A stretch of 64,000 bases of DNA from Actinospineispora acaciae DSM 45401 (GTDB lineage Bacteria; Actinomycetota; Actinomycetes; Mycobacteriales; Pseudonocardiaceae), in NCBI RefSeq assembly GCF_000620785.1, contig NZ_JIAI01000008.1, forward strand, positions 186,001 to 250,000, written 5' to 3'. The notes beneath the pieces were generated by a model. The model had not been told where the DNA came from. It did no database searches and worked only from the letters and a program-made list of their open reading frames with translations. Numbering within the stretch: the first letter of the stretch is position 1; each line of letters begins with the position of its first letter. Position numbers and translations under genes: made by a program. This document shows positions 19,766 to 27,270 of the stretch, piece after piece.

Positions 19766-20593
19766 ATGCACGTTTCCGACGCCACCGGTCGCGGTGTGGT
19801 CACCGTGTCGGACGGGGCGCGCATCGCGGTGCGTGGGTACGGCGGTCAGGGGCCGACGATCCTGCTGCTGCACGGGCTGATGGGCCGGGCAAGCACCTGG
19901 TGGCGCACCGCGCGGTGGCTGGCCGACCACGGCCGGGTGATCGCGCCGGACGCGCGCGGGCACGGCGACTCGGTGGCGTCCGGTGGCTGGCGCACCGAGC
20001 GGTTCGTGGCCGACGTCGTCGAGCTGATCGAGGCGCTCGGACTCGCGCCGGCGGTGGTGATCGGGCACTCCATGGGCGGGCTGCACGGCTGGGAGCTGGC
20101 CGCCGCCCGGCCCGACCTGGTGCGCGCGCTGGTCGTGGAGGACATGGCGGCCGATCACCGGGGGCGCACCGCCGCGCCGTGGGTGTCCTGGTTCGAGGCG
20201 ATGCCCGAGGTGTTCGAGTCGATCGCGGCCGTGCGCGACGCGTTCGGCTGGCCCCGCCCGAGCGTGGGCGACTACGTCGCGGAGTGCGTCCGGGAGGGGC
20301 CGGACGGGTACCGGCTGCTCACCGGGCACGCGCTGGCCGCCCGGATCGCCGGTGAGTGGGGCGAGCGGGACTTCTGGGACGGCGTGCGCGGGGTGCGGTG
20401 CCCGGCGCTGCTGTTGGAGGCCGAGGAATCGCCGATCGCGTCCGAGCAGATGGCCGCGATGGCGCGGGCGATGCCGCGGGCCCGTCACGTCCGGGTCCCC
20501 GGGACCGGGCACCTGCTGCACGACGACGCCCCGGGCCGCTACCGCGAGCTGGTCACCGGGTTCCTCGCCGAGGTGCTCACCGCAGCGGGGTGA
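19766..20593 (+). CDS. Alpha/beta hydrolase
   Basis: 275 residues. The oxyanion-hole segment LLHGLMGRAS, the nucleophile elbow GHSMGG (Ser near residue 104) and the terminal PGTGHLLH histidine complete an alpha/beta-hydrolase triad. ATG 19766 is 46 bp from the divergent mhuD start, and a homologous hydrolase gene flanks mhuD in M. tuberculosis (Rv3591c), so a conserved shared promoter is likely. Substrate unknown. Overlaps the following convergent gene by 17 bp. Confidence 0.82.
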   Translation: MHVSDATGRGVVTVSDGARIAVRGYGGQGPTILLLHGLMGRASTWWRTARWLADHGRVIAPDARGHGDSVASGGWRTERFVADVVELIEALGLAPAVVIGHSMGGLHGWELAAARPDLVRALVVEDMAADHRGRTAAPWVSWFEAMPEVFESIAAVRDAFGWPRPSVGDYVAECVREGPDGYRLLTGHALAARIAGEWGERDFWDGVRGVRCPALLLEAEESPIASEQMAAMARAMPRARHVRVPGTGHLLHDDAPGRYRELVTGFLAEVLTAAG

Positions 20594-21080
20594 CCTCGCC
20601 GGTCCTGGTGTTGGTGATGCCGATCGCGGTGACCTTCGCCCGGATCGGCCGCACCGGGTGCATCGACCTGATCGCGTCCGGGATCGCGTCGGCGTCCAGC
20701 TCGCGGCTCAGCGCGCAGTGCGGCAGCCAGGACCCCGGCAGGTAGCGGCTGGACGGCTCGCGGACCCGGCCGGCCAGCGCGTCGTGCACGCTGCTGTGGG
20801 TGGCCAGCAGCTCGGTGTCGGTCACGGCGGTCAGCACCAGGCGCGGTTCAGCGACCAGGATGGTGCCCAGCACGGCCAGCCAGAGCTCGGGCAGCACCAG
20901 CAGGCGCAGGTCCTCGGCGAGCTTGTGGCGGATCTTGGCCGGGATGGCCGCGCCCCTGGCGAACCGCACGGATGGCGCCGAGGACGGCACCGGCACGCCG
21001 GCCAGCGCCAGCCGCGCGCGCAACTCCATGATGCTTGCCGCCGATGCGTCGTCCAGGAAGAAGTCAAGCGCCTCGGCCAC
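20577..21080 (-). CDS. 2'-5' RNA ligase family (2H phosphoesterase-like) protein
   Basis: 167 residues with the general layout of 2H phosphoesterases: a first histidine segment ATHSSVHDAL and a second PHCALSREL about 35 residues later, followed by a beta-strand-rich C-terminus (VTAIGITNTRTGEVTPL). The second motif reads H-C-A rather than H-x-T/S, so catalytic competence is uncertain. The product may act on cyclic phosphates of RNA or nucleotides. It is convergent with the hydrolase (17-bp overlap). Confidence 0.7.
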   Translation of the reverse strand: MAEALDFFLDDASAASIMELRARLALAGVPVPSSAPSVRFARGAAIPAKIRHKLAEDLRLLVLPELWLAVLGTILVAEPRLVLTAVTDTELLATHSSVHDALAGRVREPSSRYLPGSWLPHCALSRELDADAIPDAIRSMHPVRPIRAKVTAIGITNTRTGEVTPLR

Positions 21081-21134
21081 GGTCGCGAGCCTACGGCGTA
21101 CCCGGGTTGCCGGGCGCGCTCGTCCGCCGGCCGG

Positions 21135-21365
21135 CTACGGCTCGATCAGGTCGTCGAACTCGCCGGCCTTGCACCCCTTGAGCCAGGCGCGCCACTCGGC
21201 CTTGGTGAACAGCAGGACGATGTCGTCCCCGTCCCTACCCGCGCTGTGGCGTACCGCGATCCGGCCGTCCGGCAGGCCGGCGGTCTCGACGTAGCTGTCG
21301 TCGGCGGCCACCGTGCTCTTGCGCCATACCACGCCGGCTAGATCGATATCGTGAACTTCGTGCAC
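21135..21365 (-). CDS. DUF397 domain protein
   Basis: 76 residues with the DUF397 signature: WRKST near the N-terminus, a VETAGLPDGRIAVRHS core and LLFTKAEWRAWLKGCKAGEFD at the C-terminus. DUF397 proteins are actinobacterial and usually paired with an XRE-type HTH regulator (WhiJ/BldB-type modules in Streptomyces). No such partner is adjacent here, so this is an orphan copy. GTG 21365 gives the usual length; a longer start at 21455 would overlap the divergent neighbour. Confidence 0.8.
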   Translation of the reverse strand: MHEVHDIDLAGVVWRKSTVAADDSYVETAGLPDGRIAVRHSAGRDGDDIVLLFTKAEWRAWLKGCKAGEFDDLIEP

Positions 21366-21395
21366 AAGCGCCGAGGTTAGTGCTTTGTGATGCTT

Positions 21396-21420
21396 GAGGC
21401 GGAGTACGGTGATCCGCCTC
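21396..21420. promoter_or_regulatory. 8-bp inverted repeat between DUF397 and repeat-protein genes
   Basis: GAGGCGGA (21396-21403) and TCCGCCTC (21413-21420) form a perfect inverted repeat 8 bases before the GGAGG of the rightward gene, in the 73-bp divergent gap. It could be an operator for both genes or an RNA hairpin near the ribosome binding site. Confidence 0.4.
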
Positions 21421-21438
21421 GGCGATCGGAGGATGGCG

Positions 21439-22107
21439 ATGGCGCGGGAGCACAACGGCTACGCGATCAACATGTTGGTCGAACGTGGCGATCCCGTGGA
21501 GCTGACCCGGCGAGCGGACAGCGGAGACCGCGACGCGGCGTGCGCGCTGTCCCAGCTGCTGGTCGACCGCGGCGAGATCGACCAGCTCAGGATGCGGGCC
21601 GCGAACGGTGATCACTACGCCAAGTTCGCGTGGCTGAGCTGGCTCGTCGAAGGCGGCAACACCGACGAGCTGGCGCGGCTGGCCGACAACGGCGACTATG
21701 CGGCCAAGGTCCAGCTGTGCAGCCTGCTGGTCGAGCGCGGCGACCTGGATGCGCTGGCCGCCCGCGCCGACGCCGGCGACAGCCTGGCCCACCGTCGGCT
21801 GCTGACCCACCTGGTCGAGCGCGGCGACACCGACACGCTGGCGGCGCGCGTGGAGGCCGGTGACGACAAGGCGGCGGACGCACTGAGCGCGTGCGAGTGC
21901 CTGCACAGCGGCGACACCGAGGGCCTGACCCGGCTGGCCGACGGCGGGGGCACCCAGGCGTTGATCGCGCTGGCTCAGCACCTGCTGGCCGAGGGCAACG
22001 TCGCCGAGCTGCGCGCCCGCACCGCGCGGGGAGACATGTTCGCGCGAGCCGCGCTCCCCCTCGCCACCGCACGGCTCAGGTTCGCGGAGGCCAGCCCTCG
22101 GGCCTAG
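21439..22107 (+). CDS. Tandem 28-residue-repeat (solenoid-like) protein
   Basis: 222 residues, almost entirely about seven units of 28-29 residues with the pattern L-x-x-R-A-D-x-G-D-x-x-A-x-x-x-L-x-x-L-L-V-E-R-G-D-x-x-x (first full unit starts LTRRADSGDRDAAC). Each unit looks like two short helices, resembling Sel1/TPR or HEAT-like solenoids but with its own spacing. No enzyme motif. ATG 21439 has GGAGG (21428-21432) at a 6-base spacing; the TTG at 21394 is less likely. Shares its stop with the convergent coiled-coil gene (CTAG). Function unknown; probably a protein-interaction scaffold. Confidence 0.75.
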   Translation: MAREHNGYAINMLVERGDPVELTRRADSGDRDAACALSQLLVDRGEIDQLRMRAANGDHYAKFAWLSWLVEGGNTDELARLADNGDYAAKVQLCSLLVERGDLDALAARADAGDSLAHRRLLTHLVERGDTDTLAARVEAGDDKAADALSACECLHSGDTEGLTRLADGGGTQALIALAQHLLAEGNVAELRARTARGDMFARAALPLATARLRFAEASPRA

Positions 22108-22607
22108 CTGCCCGGACCGCCGGCGAGCGTGCGTACCAGCCCGAGCAGCTCGGCGAGCGTGGCATCGATCCGGTCGAACCGGGCATCATGCTCGGCCAGC
22201 TTCGCACTGTGCTCCGCCAGCTTCGCCCCGTGCTCAGCCAGCATTGCGCCGTGCTCGGCCAGCGTCGCGCCATGCTCAGCCAACGTCGCATCGATCCGAT
22301 CGAACCGGGCATCGTGCTCGGCGAGGGAGACGCTCTGCTCGGCGAGGACGACACCGTGATGCCCGAGCCTGATGTCGAGGCGGTCGAACCGGGTGTCGTG
22401 CTCGGCCTGCTTGCCGGACACCTCAGAGTTGATCTCCATCTGGTCCTGCAGGGTCACGCCGATGAGCGCGCGCACGTCCTCCTGGACCAGGTTGAGCCGG
22501 GTGTCGAGGCGTGACATTCGTCGGGACTGTTCACGGCTGAGCGCAAGGAGTCGCGCGATGTCGTCGTGCTGTTCGGTGACGCGGCGTTCGAGGTCCTGGG
22601 AGGCCAT
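22104..22607 (-). CDS. Heptad-repeat coiled-coil protein
   Basis: 167 residues, strongly coiled-coil throughout. The C-terminal half is built of 7-residue LAEHGAx units: four in a row (residues 109-136) flanked on both sides by the same 14-residue unit LAEHDARFDRIDAT (95-108 and 137-150). The N-terminal half (QDLERRVTEQHDDIARLL, then LDTRLNLVQEDV) is also amphipathic helix. No membrane segment or enzyme motif. ATG 22607 may be leaderless: TAGCGT ends 7 bases before it on the minus strand. Two DnaA boxes lie 42-71 bp upstream. Function unknown. Confidence 0.72.
   Translation of the reverse strand: MASQDLERRVTEQHDDIARLLALSREQSRRMSRLDTRLNLVQEDVRALIGVTLQDQMEINSEVSGKQAEHDTRFDRLDIRLGHHGVVLAEQSVSLAEHDARFDRIDATLAEHGATLAEHGAMLAEHGAKLAEHSAKLAEHDARFDRIDATLAELLGLVRTLAGGPGS
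22158..22325. repeat. In-frame 21-bp tandem repeats flanked by 42-bp direct repeats
   Basis: Inside the coiled-coil gene, four 21-bp units (22200-22283) sit between two near-identical 42-bp units (22284-22325 and 22158-22199). All are multiples of 21 bp, so copy-number changes keep the frame and the heptad phase. Confidence 0.75.
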
Positions 22608-22648
22608 GCAGATAACGCTATGCAGGGTGCGGTCATTCGTGCGGCCGG

Positions 22649-22678
22649 TTATCCACAGGCGGCGGTTCATGTGGATAA
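22649..22678. promoter_or_regulatory. Inverted pair of perfect DnaA boxes
   Basis: TTATCCACA (22649-22657) and TGTGGATAA (22670-22678) are two perfect E. coli-type DnaA boxes facing each other across 12 bp; identity extends to GG/CC outside, giving 11-bp arms. They lie between the ROK kinase stop and the coiled-coil gene start. No dnaA, dnaN or other origin genes are near, so this is not oriC, but could be a DnaA-regulated promoter or titration site. Confidence 0.65.
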
Positions 22679-22773
22679 CCCCGCCCGGCGTGCGCTCGTG
22701 GTCATTCGACAGCTCCTCACCGCGCTACCCTCGACCAGCGCGATGACGGTACCGCCCCCCGACGCGGCGAGCG

Positions 22774-23730
22774 TCAGAGGTGGCGGGGTTGGCGGGCCAG
22801 GTCGGCGGCGCCCACGATGCCGGCCTCGCCGCCGAGCTCGGCCAGCACGACCCGGGCGGCCGGGCGCTGCCCGCGCCCGGTGAGCCGCTCCCGGAACGCC
22901 TGCTCCGCCGGCCCGCGCAGCAGCTCGCCCGCATCGGCCACCCCACCGCCGATCACGAACACCGCCGGGTCCAGGATCGCGGCCAGGTCGGCCATGCCGA
23001 AGCCGATCGACCCGGCCACCACCCGGAAGATCTCCAGCGCGGCCGCGTCGCCCTCCTGGGCGGCCTGGGTGACCTCCGGGCCGGTGATCTTCTCCGGTTC
23101 GCCGCCGGCCAGCTCCAGCATCCGCGCGGCCAGCGCCGGGGAGATCTGGGCCAGCTCGCGCGCCTCGCGGACCAGCGCCCGGCCGCTGCCGTACATCTCC
23201 CAGCAGCCCCGGTTGCCGCAGCCGCAGCGCAGCCCGCCCTCGATCACCACGTTCATGTGCCCGACCTCGGCCGCGATGCCGTACTCGCCGCGCAGCAGCT
23301 GCCCGCCGAGCACCACCCCGCCGCCGAGCCCGGTGCCGATGGTGAGCACCACGACGTTGCGTTCCCCGCGCGCCGCGCCGTAGCGCACCTCCGCCCAGGC
23401 CGCGCAGTTCGCGTCGTTCTCCACCACCACCGGCAGGTTCAGCCGCTCGGTCATCTCGGTGCCCAGCGGCTCGGCACGCCACGGCAGGTTCGGGGTGAAC
23501 CGCACCAGCGAGCGGTCCTCGGCGACGAACCCGGGCGCGCCCATGCCGACCGCGTCCACCTGGTGGCGCTCGCGCAGCTTCCAGACCAGCTCGGCGATGG
23601 CGTCGTTGACGGTCCCGGCGGTCTTGGCCGGCGTCTCCACCCGCATCTTCTCGATCATGGTGCCGTGGTCGTCCACGACCGCGGCCGCGACCTTCGAACC
23701 GCCGATGTCCACGCCGATGACCAGCCCCAT
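22774..23730 (-). CDS. ROK-family glucokinase
   Basis: 318 residues. ATP-binding DIGGSKVAAAVVDDHG at the N-terminus, catalytic Asp in VVENDANCAAWAE, phosphate loop GTGLGGGVVLGG, the ExGH motif EVGHMNV and the ROK zinc motif CGCGNRGCWE are all intact. It phosphorylates glucose with ATP (or polyphosphate in some actinobacteria). Located 50 bp after the sugar porter on the same strand, so uptake and phosphorylation are probably co-transcribed. GGGGAGGGG precedes ATG 23730. Confidence 0.9.
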   Translation of the reverse strand: MGLVIGVDIGGSKVAAAVVDDHGTMIEKMRVETPAKTAGTVNDAIAELVWKLRERHQVDAVGMGAPGFVAEDRSLVRFTPNLPWRAEPLGTEMTERLNLPVVVENDANCAAWAEVRYGAARGERNVVVLTIGTGLGGGVVLGGQLLRGEYGIAAEVGHMNVVIEGGLRCGCGNRGCWEMYGSGRALVREARELAQISPALAARMLELAGGEPEKITGPEVTQAAQEGDAAALEIFRVVAGSIGFGMADLAAILDPAVFVIGGGVADAGELLRGPAEQAFRERLTGRGQRPAARVVLAELGGEAGIVGAADLARQPRHL

Positions 23731-23780
23731 GGCCCCTCCCCATCCCGCCCGCGCGCCCCAAGTATGGCCCGAACCTCAGG

Positions 23781-25199
23781 TCAGGCCATCTCCTCGAGCT
23801 CCATGCCCTTGGTCTCCCGCACGAACCGCACGACGAAGATCACCGCGAGCAGGGCGAACAGCGTATACACGCCGTAAGCGAGCCCGAGGCCGGCCTGGGC
23901 CAGCGGCGGGAACGTGGTGGAGATGACGAAGTTGGCGACCCACTGGGCGGCCGCCGCGACCGCGAGGGCCAGCGCGCGGATCTTGTTGTTGAACATCTCG
24001 CCGAGCATCACCCACACCACCGGCCCCCACGAGCAGCCGAAGAACACCACGTACAGGTTCGCCGCGACCAGCGCGACCGGCGCCGCCCCGCCCAGGTGCG
24101 GCACCCCGCCGACCACCGGGGCGGTGCCGAACACGATGGCCATGGTCAGCAGGCACACCGCCTGGCCGGCCGCGCCCACCAGCAGCAGCGGCTTGCGACC
24201 GACGCGGTCGACAAGCGCTATCGCGATCAGCGTGGTGAGGATGTTCGTCACCGAGGTGATCACGCTCGTGGTCAGCGCGTCGCGCTCGGTGAAGCCGACG
24301 GCCTGCCAGAGCACCGAGGAGTAGTAGAAGATCACGTTGATGCCGGTGAACTGCTGGAACACCGACAGCAGGATGCCGACCCAGACGATCGGCAGCAGCC
24401 CGCCGCCGGGCTTGCGCAGCACCGACATGCTCGGCCGCTCGGCCCGGCCGGCCAGGGTGTGGCCGATCTCGGCGATCTTGGCGTCCACGTCGCCGCCGAC
24501 GAACCGGCGCAGCACGGCGGCCGCGCGGGCCAGCTCGTGGCGGGCTACCAGGAACCGGGGCGACTCCGGGATGGTCAGCGACAGCGTGCCGTAGGCCAGC
24601 GCCGGCACCGCCAGCGAGAGGAACATCCACCGCCAGGTCTCCAGCCCGAACCACAGCGGCGCGGTCGCCGAGCCGGACGCCGCGACCAGCGCCCAGTCCA
24701 CCAGCAGCGAGACGAAGATGCCGACCACGATGGCCATCTGCTGCAGCGAACCGAGCCGCCCGCGCAGCGCGGCCGGGGAGATCTCGGCGATGTACGCCGG
24801 CGCGATCACCGACGCCGCGCCCACCCCGGCGCCGCCGACCAGCCGCCAGAACGCCAGGTCGTAGATGCTCACCGCGAACCCGGAGCCGAACGCGCTGACC
24901 AGGAACAATGCGGCGGCGATCAGCATCACCTGGATCCGGCCGAGCCGGTCGGCCAGCGCGCCGGCGTTCCAGGCCCCGAGGGCGGCGCCGATCAGCGCGA
25001 TGGCCACCGCGAGGCCGAGCAGGAACGGGTTGGCGTGGAACTGCTCTCCGACGGCCTTGACCGCGCCGTTGATCACCGCCGTGTCGTAGCCGAACAGGAA
25101 CCCGCCGAGCGCCGCCGTGGCCGCCACCAGGATGGTCCTCGCCACGTGCGGGCCCGGTTCCTCCAGTTGCCGGGGCGTGCCGTCCGAAGCCGTGGCCAT
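23781..25199 (-). CDS. Sugar porter (MFS) transporter
   Basis: 472 residues, 12 TM segments. Sugar-porter signatures: GFLFGYDTAVINGA in TM1, DRLGRI between TM2 and TM3, RGRLGSLQQ, PESPRFL before the central loop, QQFTGINVIFYYS in TM7, DRVGRKP, and ETKGMELEEM at the C-terminus. It is likely a proton-coupled hexose importer, comparable to Streptomyces GlcP. AAGGGGG precedes ATG 25199. The downstream ROK glucokinase and upstream ROK repressor gene support glucose or another hexose as substrate. Confidence 0.9.
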   Translation of the reverse strand: MATASDGTPRQLEEPGPHVARTILVAATAALGGFLFGYDTAVINGAVKAVGEQFHANPFLLGLAVAIALIGAALGAWNAGALADRLGRIQVMLIAAALFLVSAFGSGFAVSIYDLAFWRLVGGAGVGAASVIAPAYIAEISPAALRGRLGSLQQMAIVVGIFVSLLVDWALVAASGSATAPLWFGLETWRWMFLSLAVPALAYGTLSLTIPESPRFLVARHELARAAAVLRRFVGGDVDAKIAEIGHTLAGRAERPSMSVLRKPGGGLLPIVWVGILLSVFQQFTGINVIFYYSSVLWQAVGFTERDALTTSVITSVTNILTTLIAIALVDRVGRKPLLLVGAAGQAVCLLTMAIVFGTAPVVGGVPHLGGAAPVALVAANLYVVFFGCSWGPVVWVMLGEMFNNKIRALALAVAAAAQWVANFVISTTFPPLAQAGLGLAYGVYTLFALLAVIFVVRFVRETKGMELEEMA

Positions 25200-25254
25200 G
25201 GTGATCCCCCTTGATCGAGGCCGGCCGGTTGTGTCGCCCAGTGTGTGCCCGTCG

Positions 25255-25300
25255 GTGTCTTGAAATCAAGAGTTGAACACTAAAGACGTATATGTGGCTT
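25255..25300 (-). promoter_or_regulatory. AT-rich promoter/operator region of the sugar porter
   Basis: The 127-bp gap upstream of the porter is unusually AT-rich here. It holds the inverted repeat CTTGAAATCAAG (25259-25270), followed by a second half-like GTTGAA, and TATATG further on. It is a reasonable operator for the adjacent ROK regulator, by analogy with NagC/Mlc-type AT-rich sites; unproven. Confidence 0.4.
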
Positions 25301-25326
25301 CTAGCATTCGACCGTTCGAGGTCGTG

Positions 25327-26586
25327 TTACGTCCCGAGCGGTGCCACCGCGGCGTCGGCGGGCTCAGCGGGCTCAGCGGTACGGGCCGCGGCCAGCAGCG
25401 CCGAGGACGCCCCGTCGGAGGCGATCACGAGGGCGCCCAACAGCTGTGACCGCGCCCCCAACTCGGCCGTCACCAGCTCGACGGCCTGCGCGGCGCTCGG
25501 GATGCCCTGGCGGTGCACGGCCCGCCGCACCGCGTCGGTGACCAGCTCCTCGGCCTGCGCCAGCTCGCCGCCGACGATGATCCGGTCCGGGTTGAACACG
25601 TTGCACAGGTTGGCCACGGCAACACCCACGTGGTGCCCCGCGTCTTCGAGCACCCGCCGGCACGCCACATCCCCGGATCGGGCCAGCCGCACCACGTCGG
25701 CGATGCTCAGCTCGTCGCCGTGGTGCGGCGCGAGCTGGGCCAACAGCGCGGAGGTGGCCACCATGGTCTCCAGGCAGCCCCGGTTGCCGCACCGGCACAG
25801 CGCGCCGAACTCGTTCATGGTGGCGTGCCCGATCTCGCCCGCGGTGCCCACCGAGCCCTGGTACAGCTCGCCCCTGATCACCAGCCCGGCGCCCACCCCG
25901 TCGGAGAGCTTGAGATACGCCAGGTTGCGCGCGCCCCGGCCGGCGCCCCAGCGGTCCTCGGCCAGCGCGCCCAGGTTGGCGTCGTTGTCCACCCGGACCG
26001 GAACGCCGAGCCGCTCGGCGGCCAGCGCGGCGGCGTCCACGCCCACCCACCCCGGCAGCTGGGACGGGGCCCCGACCTGGCCGGTGCGCACGTCGATCGG
26101 CGCCGGCAGCCCCATCCCGGCGCCGACCACCAGCTCGCGCCCGATGCCCAGCGACGCGAGCAGCGCGTCGACCATCCGGTCCACCTCGGCCAGGCCGTCG
26201 TGCACCCGGTGGTTCCAGTCCAGCTCGATCCGCTCCAGCCCGAGCACCTCGTAGGCCAGGTCGGCGATCGCCACCGTGAGGTGCCGATGCCCGAAGTCGG
26301 CGGCGACCAGCACGCCCGCGCCCCGGGACAGCCGCACCGCCTGCGCCGTCCGCCCGTGGCTGACCGTCGGCGATACCCGCAGCAGCCCGGACGCGGTGAG
26401 CTCGCGGACGATGTTGGACACCGTGGACGGCGCCAGGCCGGTGAACCGGGCCAGCTCGGCCTGGGTCATGGTGCCGGCGAACCGCAGCGCCTCCAGCAGC
26501 CGCTCCTGGTTCGCCTCCTTGAGCGAGGTGGGCGAGCCGGGGCTGGGCCGCCGCGAGTTGGGCTCCACGCCAAGGATCGTATCCAT
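25327..26586 (-). CDS. ROK-family transcriptional regulator (sugar-responsive repressor)
   Basis: 419 residues. N-terminal winged HTH (NQERLLEALRFAGTMTQAELARFTGLAPSTVSNIVREL region, residues 24-62), then a ROK sugar-binding domain with VDNDANLGALAE, GVGAGLVIRGELYQG, GEIGHATM and the zinc motif CRCGNRGCLE. It probably represses the downstream porter-glucokinase genes and responds to a sugar or sugar phosphate. ATG 26586 lies only 5 bp from a hairpin that ends the DoxX transcript, so transcription presumably starts within or very near the start codon. Confidence 0.88.
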   Translation of the reverse strand: MDTILGVEPNSRRPSPGSPTSLKEANQERLLEALRFAGTMTQAELARFTGLAPSTVSNIVRELTASGLLRVSPTVSHGRTAQAVRLSRGAGVLVAADFGHRHLTVAIADLAYEVLGLERIELDWNHRVHDGLAEVDRMVDALLASLGIGRELVVGAGMGLPAPIDVRTGQVGAPSQLPGWVGVDAAALAAERLGVPVRVDNDANLGALAEDRWGAGRGARNLAYLKLSDGVGAGLVIRGELYQGSVGTAGEIGHATMNEFGALCRCGNRGCLETMVATSALLAQLAPHHGDELSIADVVRLARSGDVACRRVLEDAGHHVGVAVANLCNVFNPDRIIVGGELAQAEELVTDAVRRAVHRQGIPSAAQAVELVTAELGARSQLLGALVIASDGASSALLAAARTAEPAEPADAAVAPLGT

Positions 26587-26591
26587 GAAAC

Positions 26592-26626
26592 GCACACGGC
26601 CGGACCTCAAAGGCCCGGCCGTGTGC
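26592..26626 (-). terminator. Terminator hairpin between DoxX and ROK genes
   Basis: GCACACGGCCGG (26592-26603) pairs perfectly with CCGGCCGTGTGC (26615-26626) around an 11-base loop. It ends DoxX transcription and abuts the ROK start codon. Confidence 0.7.
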
Positions 26627-26642
26627 ATCTCGTGACAACTAA

Positions 26643-27080
26643 CTACCGCCGCGCATACCGCCGCACCAGGCCGACCAGCTCGACGGTCCGCCGCCGCCGC
26701 GCCCAGGCGATGACCGACACCACGACCAGCGTCCCGACCGGCAGCGCCAGCGCCGCCCCGCCGCCGACGAACACCAGCGACAGCACCACGGCGCCGACCA
26801 TCAACGCCACCTGAGCCGCCGCCGCCAGCCCGCAAAGCACCGGAACCAACAACGCCACCGCACCCAGCAGCTCCAGCCCGCCGACGACATACATCCCGGC
26901 CGTCCCCAGCCCCATCACGTCGAACCCCGCGACCGCCATCGGGTCGGCCGTCAGCTTCGGCACCGACGCGAACACGAACAGCGCCGAGGTCAACACCTGC
27001 AACACCCACACCGCGCGGTTCGCCGCCCGCCCCCGCCGCCGCTGCCCCGTCGCCCTCGCGTTGATCGTCACCGTGGTCAT
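26643..27080 (-). CDS. DoxX-like membrane protein
   Basis: 145 residues with four hydrophobic segments: WVLQVLTSALFVFASVPKL, GMYVVGGLELLGAVALLVPV, AAAAQVALMVGAVVLSLVF and LALPVGTLVVVSVIAWA. The first carries the F-x-x-x-P-K-L pattern characteristic of DoxX-like proteins. ATG 27080 is chosen because GGGAGGAC lies about 9 bases upstream. DoxX-family proteins are linked to thiol/oxidative stress in mycobacteria, but no partner is visible here. Confidence 0.75.
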   Translation of the reverse strand: MTTVTINARATGQRRRGRAANRAVWVLQVLTSALFVFASVPKLTADPMAVAGFDVMGLGTAGMYVVGGLELLGAVALLVPVLCGLAAAAQVALMVGAVVLSLVFVGGGAALALPVGTLVVVSVIAWARRRRTVELVGLVRRYARR

Positions 27081-27166
27081 GGTTCTCGTCCTCCCGTATC
27101 GACCGTCCGTTGCCAACGCGTCGAACGCCGACCCCGCACATCGACACGTCCGCGAAAAACCTCCGC

Positions 27167-27242
27167 GAGTCCCGCGTCACAGCACATTGAGTCCCGCGTT
27201 TCGGCACATCGGCAGCGTGCTGAAACGCGGGACTCGGTGTGC
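27167..27242. repeat. Modular GAGTCCCGCG repeats forming a long hairpin after P450 gene 1
   Basis: Two direct units beginning GAGTCCCGCGT (27167 and 27189) are followed by an inverted unit. GAGTCCCGCGTTTC (27189-27202) pairs perfectly with GAAACGCGGGACTC (27222-27235); inner GCAC/GTGC and outer GCACA/TGTGC pairs extend it to 27182-27242. It lies between the P450 stop and the DoxX start and probably terminates transcription in both directions. Confidence 0.7.
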
Positions 27243-27270
27243 CGTCGGTAGGGACTCGCGGGCGGTTTGG

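Noticed and set aside
22158..22325. CRISPR-like array of short repeats
   Set aside because: The repeats are in frame, encode heptads of a coiled coil and have no unique spacers or cas genes.
22649..22678. Chromosomal or plasmid replication origin because of DnaA boxes
   Set aside because: Only two boxes, no AT-rich unwinding region and no dnaA, dnaN or rep gene nearby.
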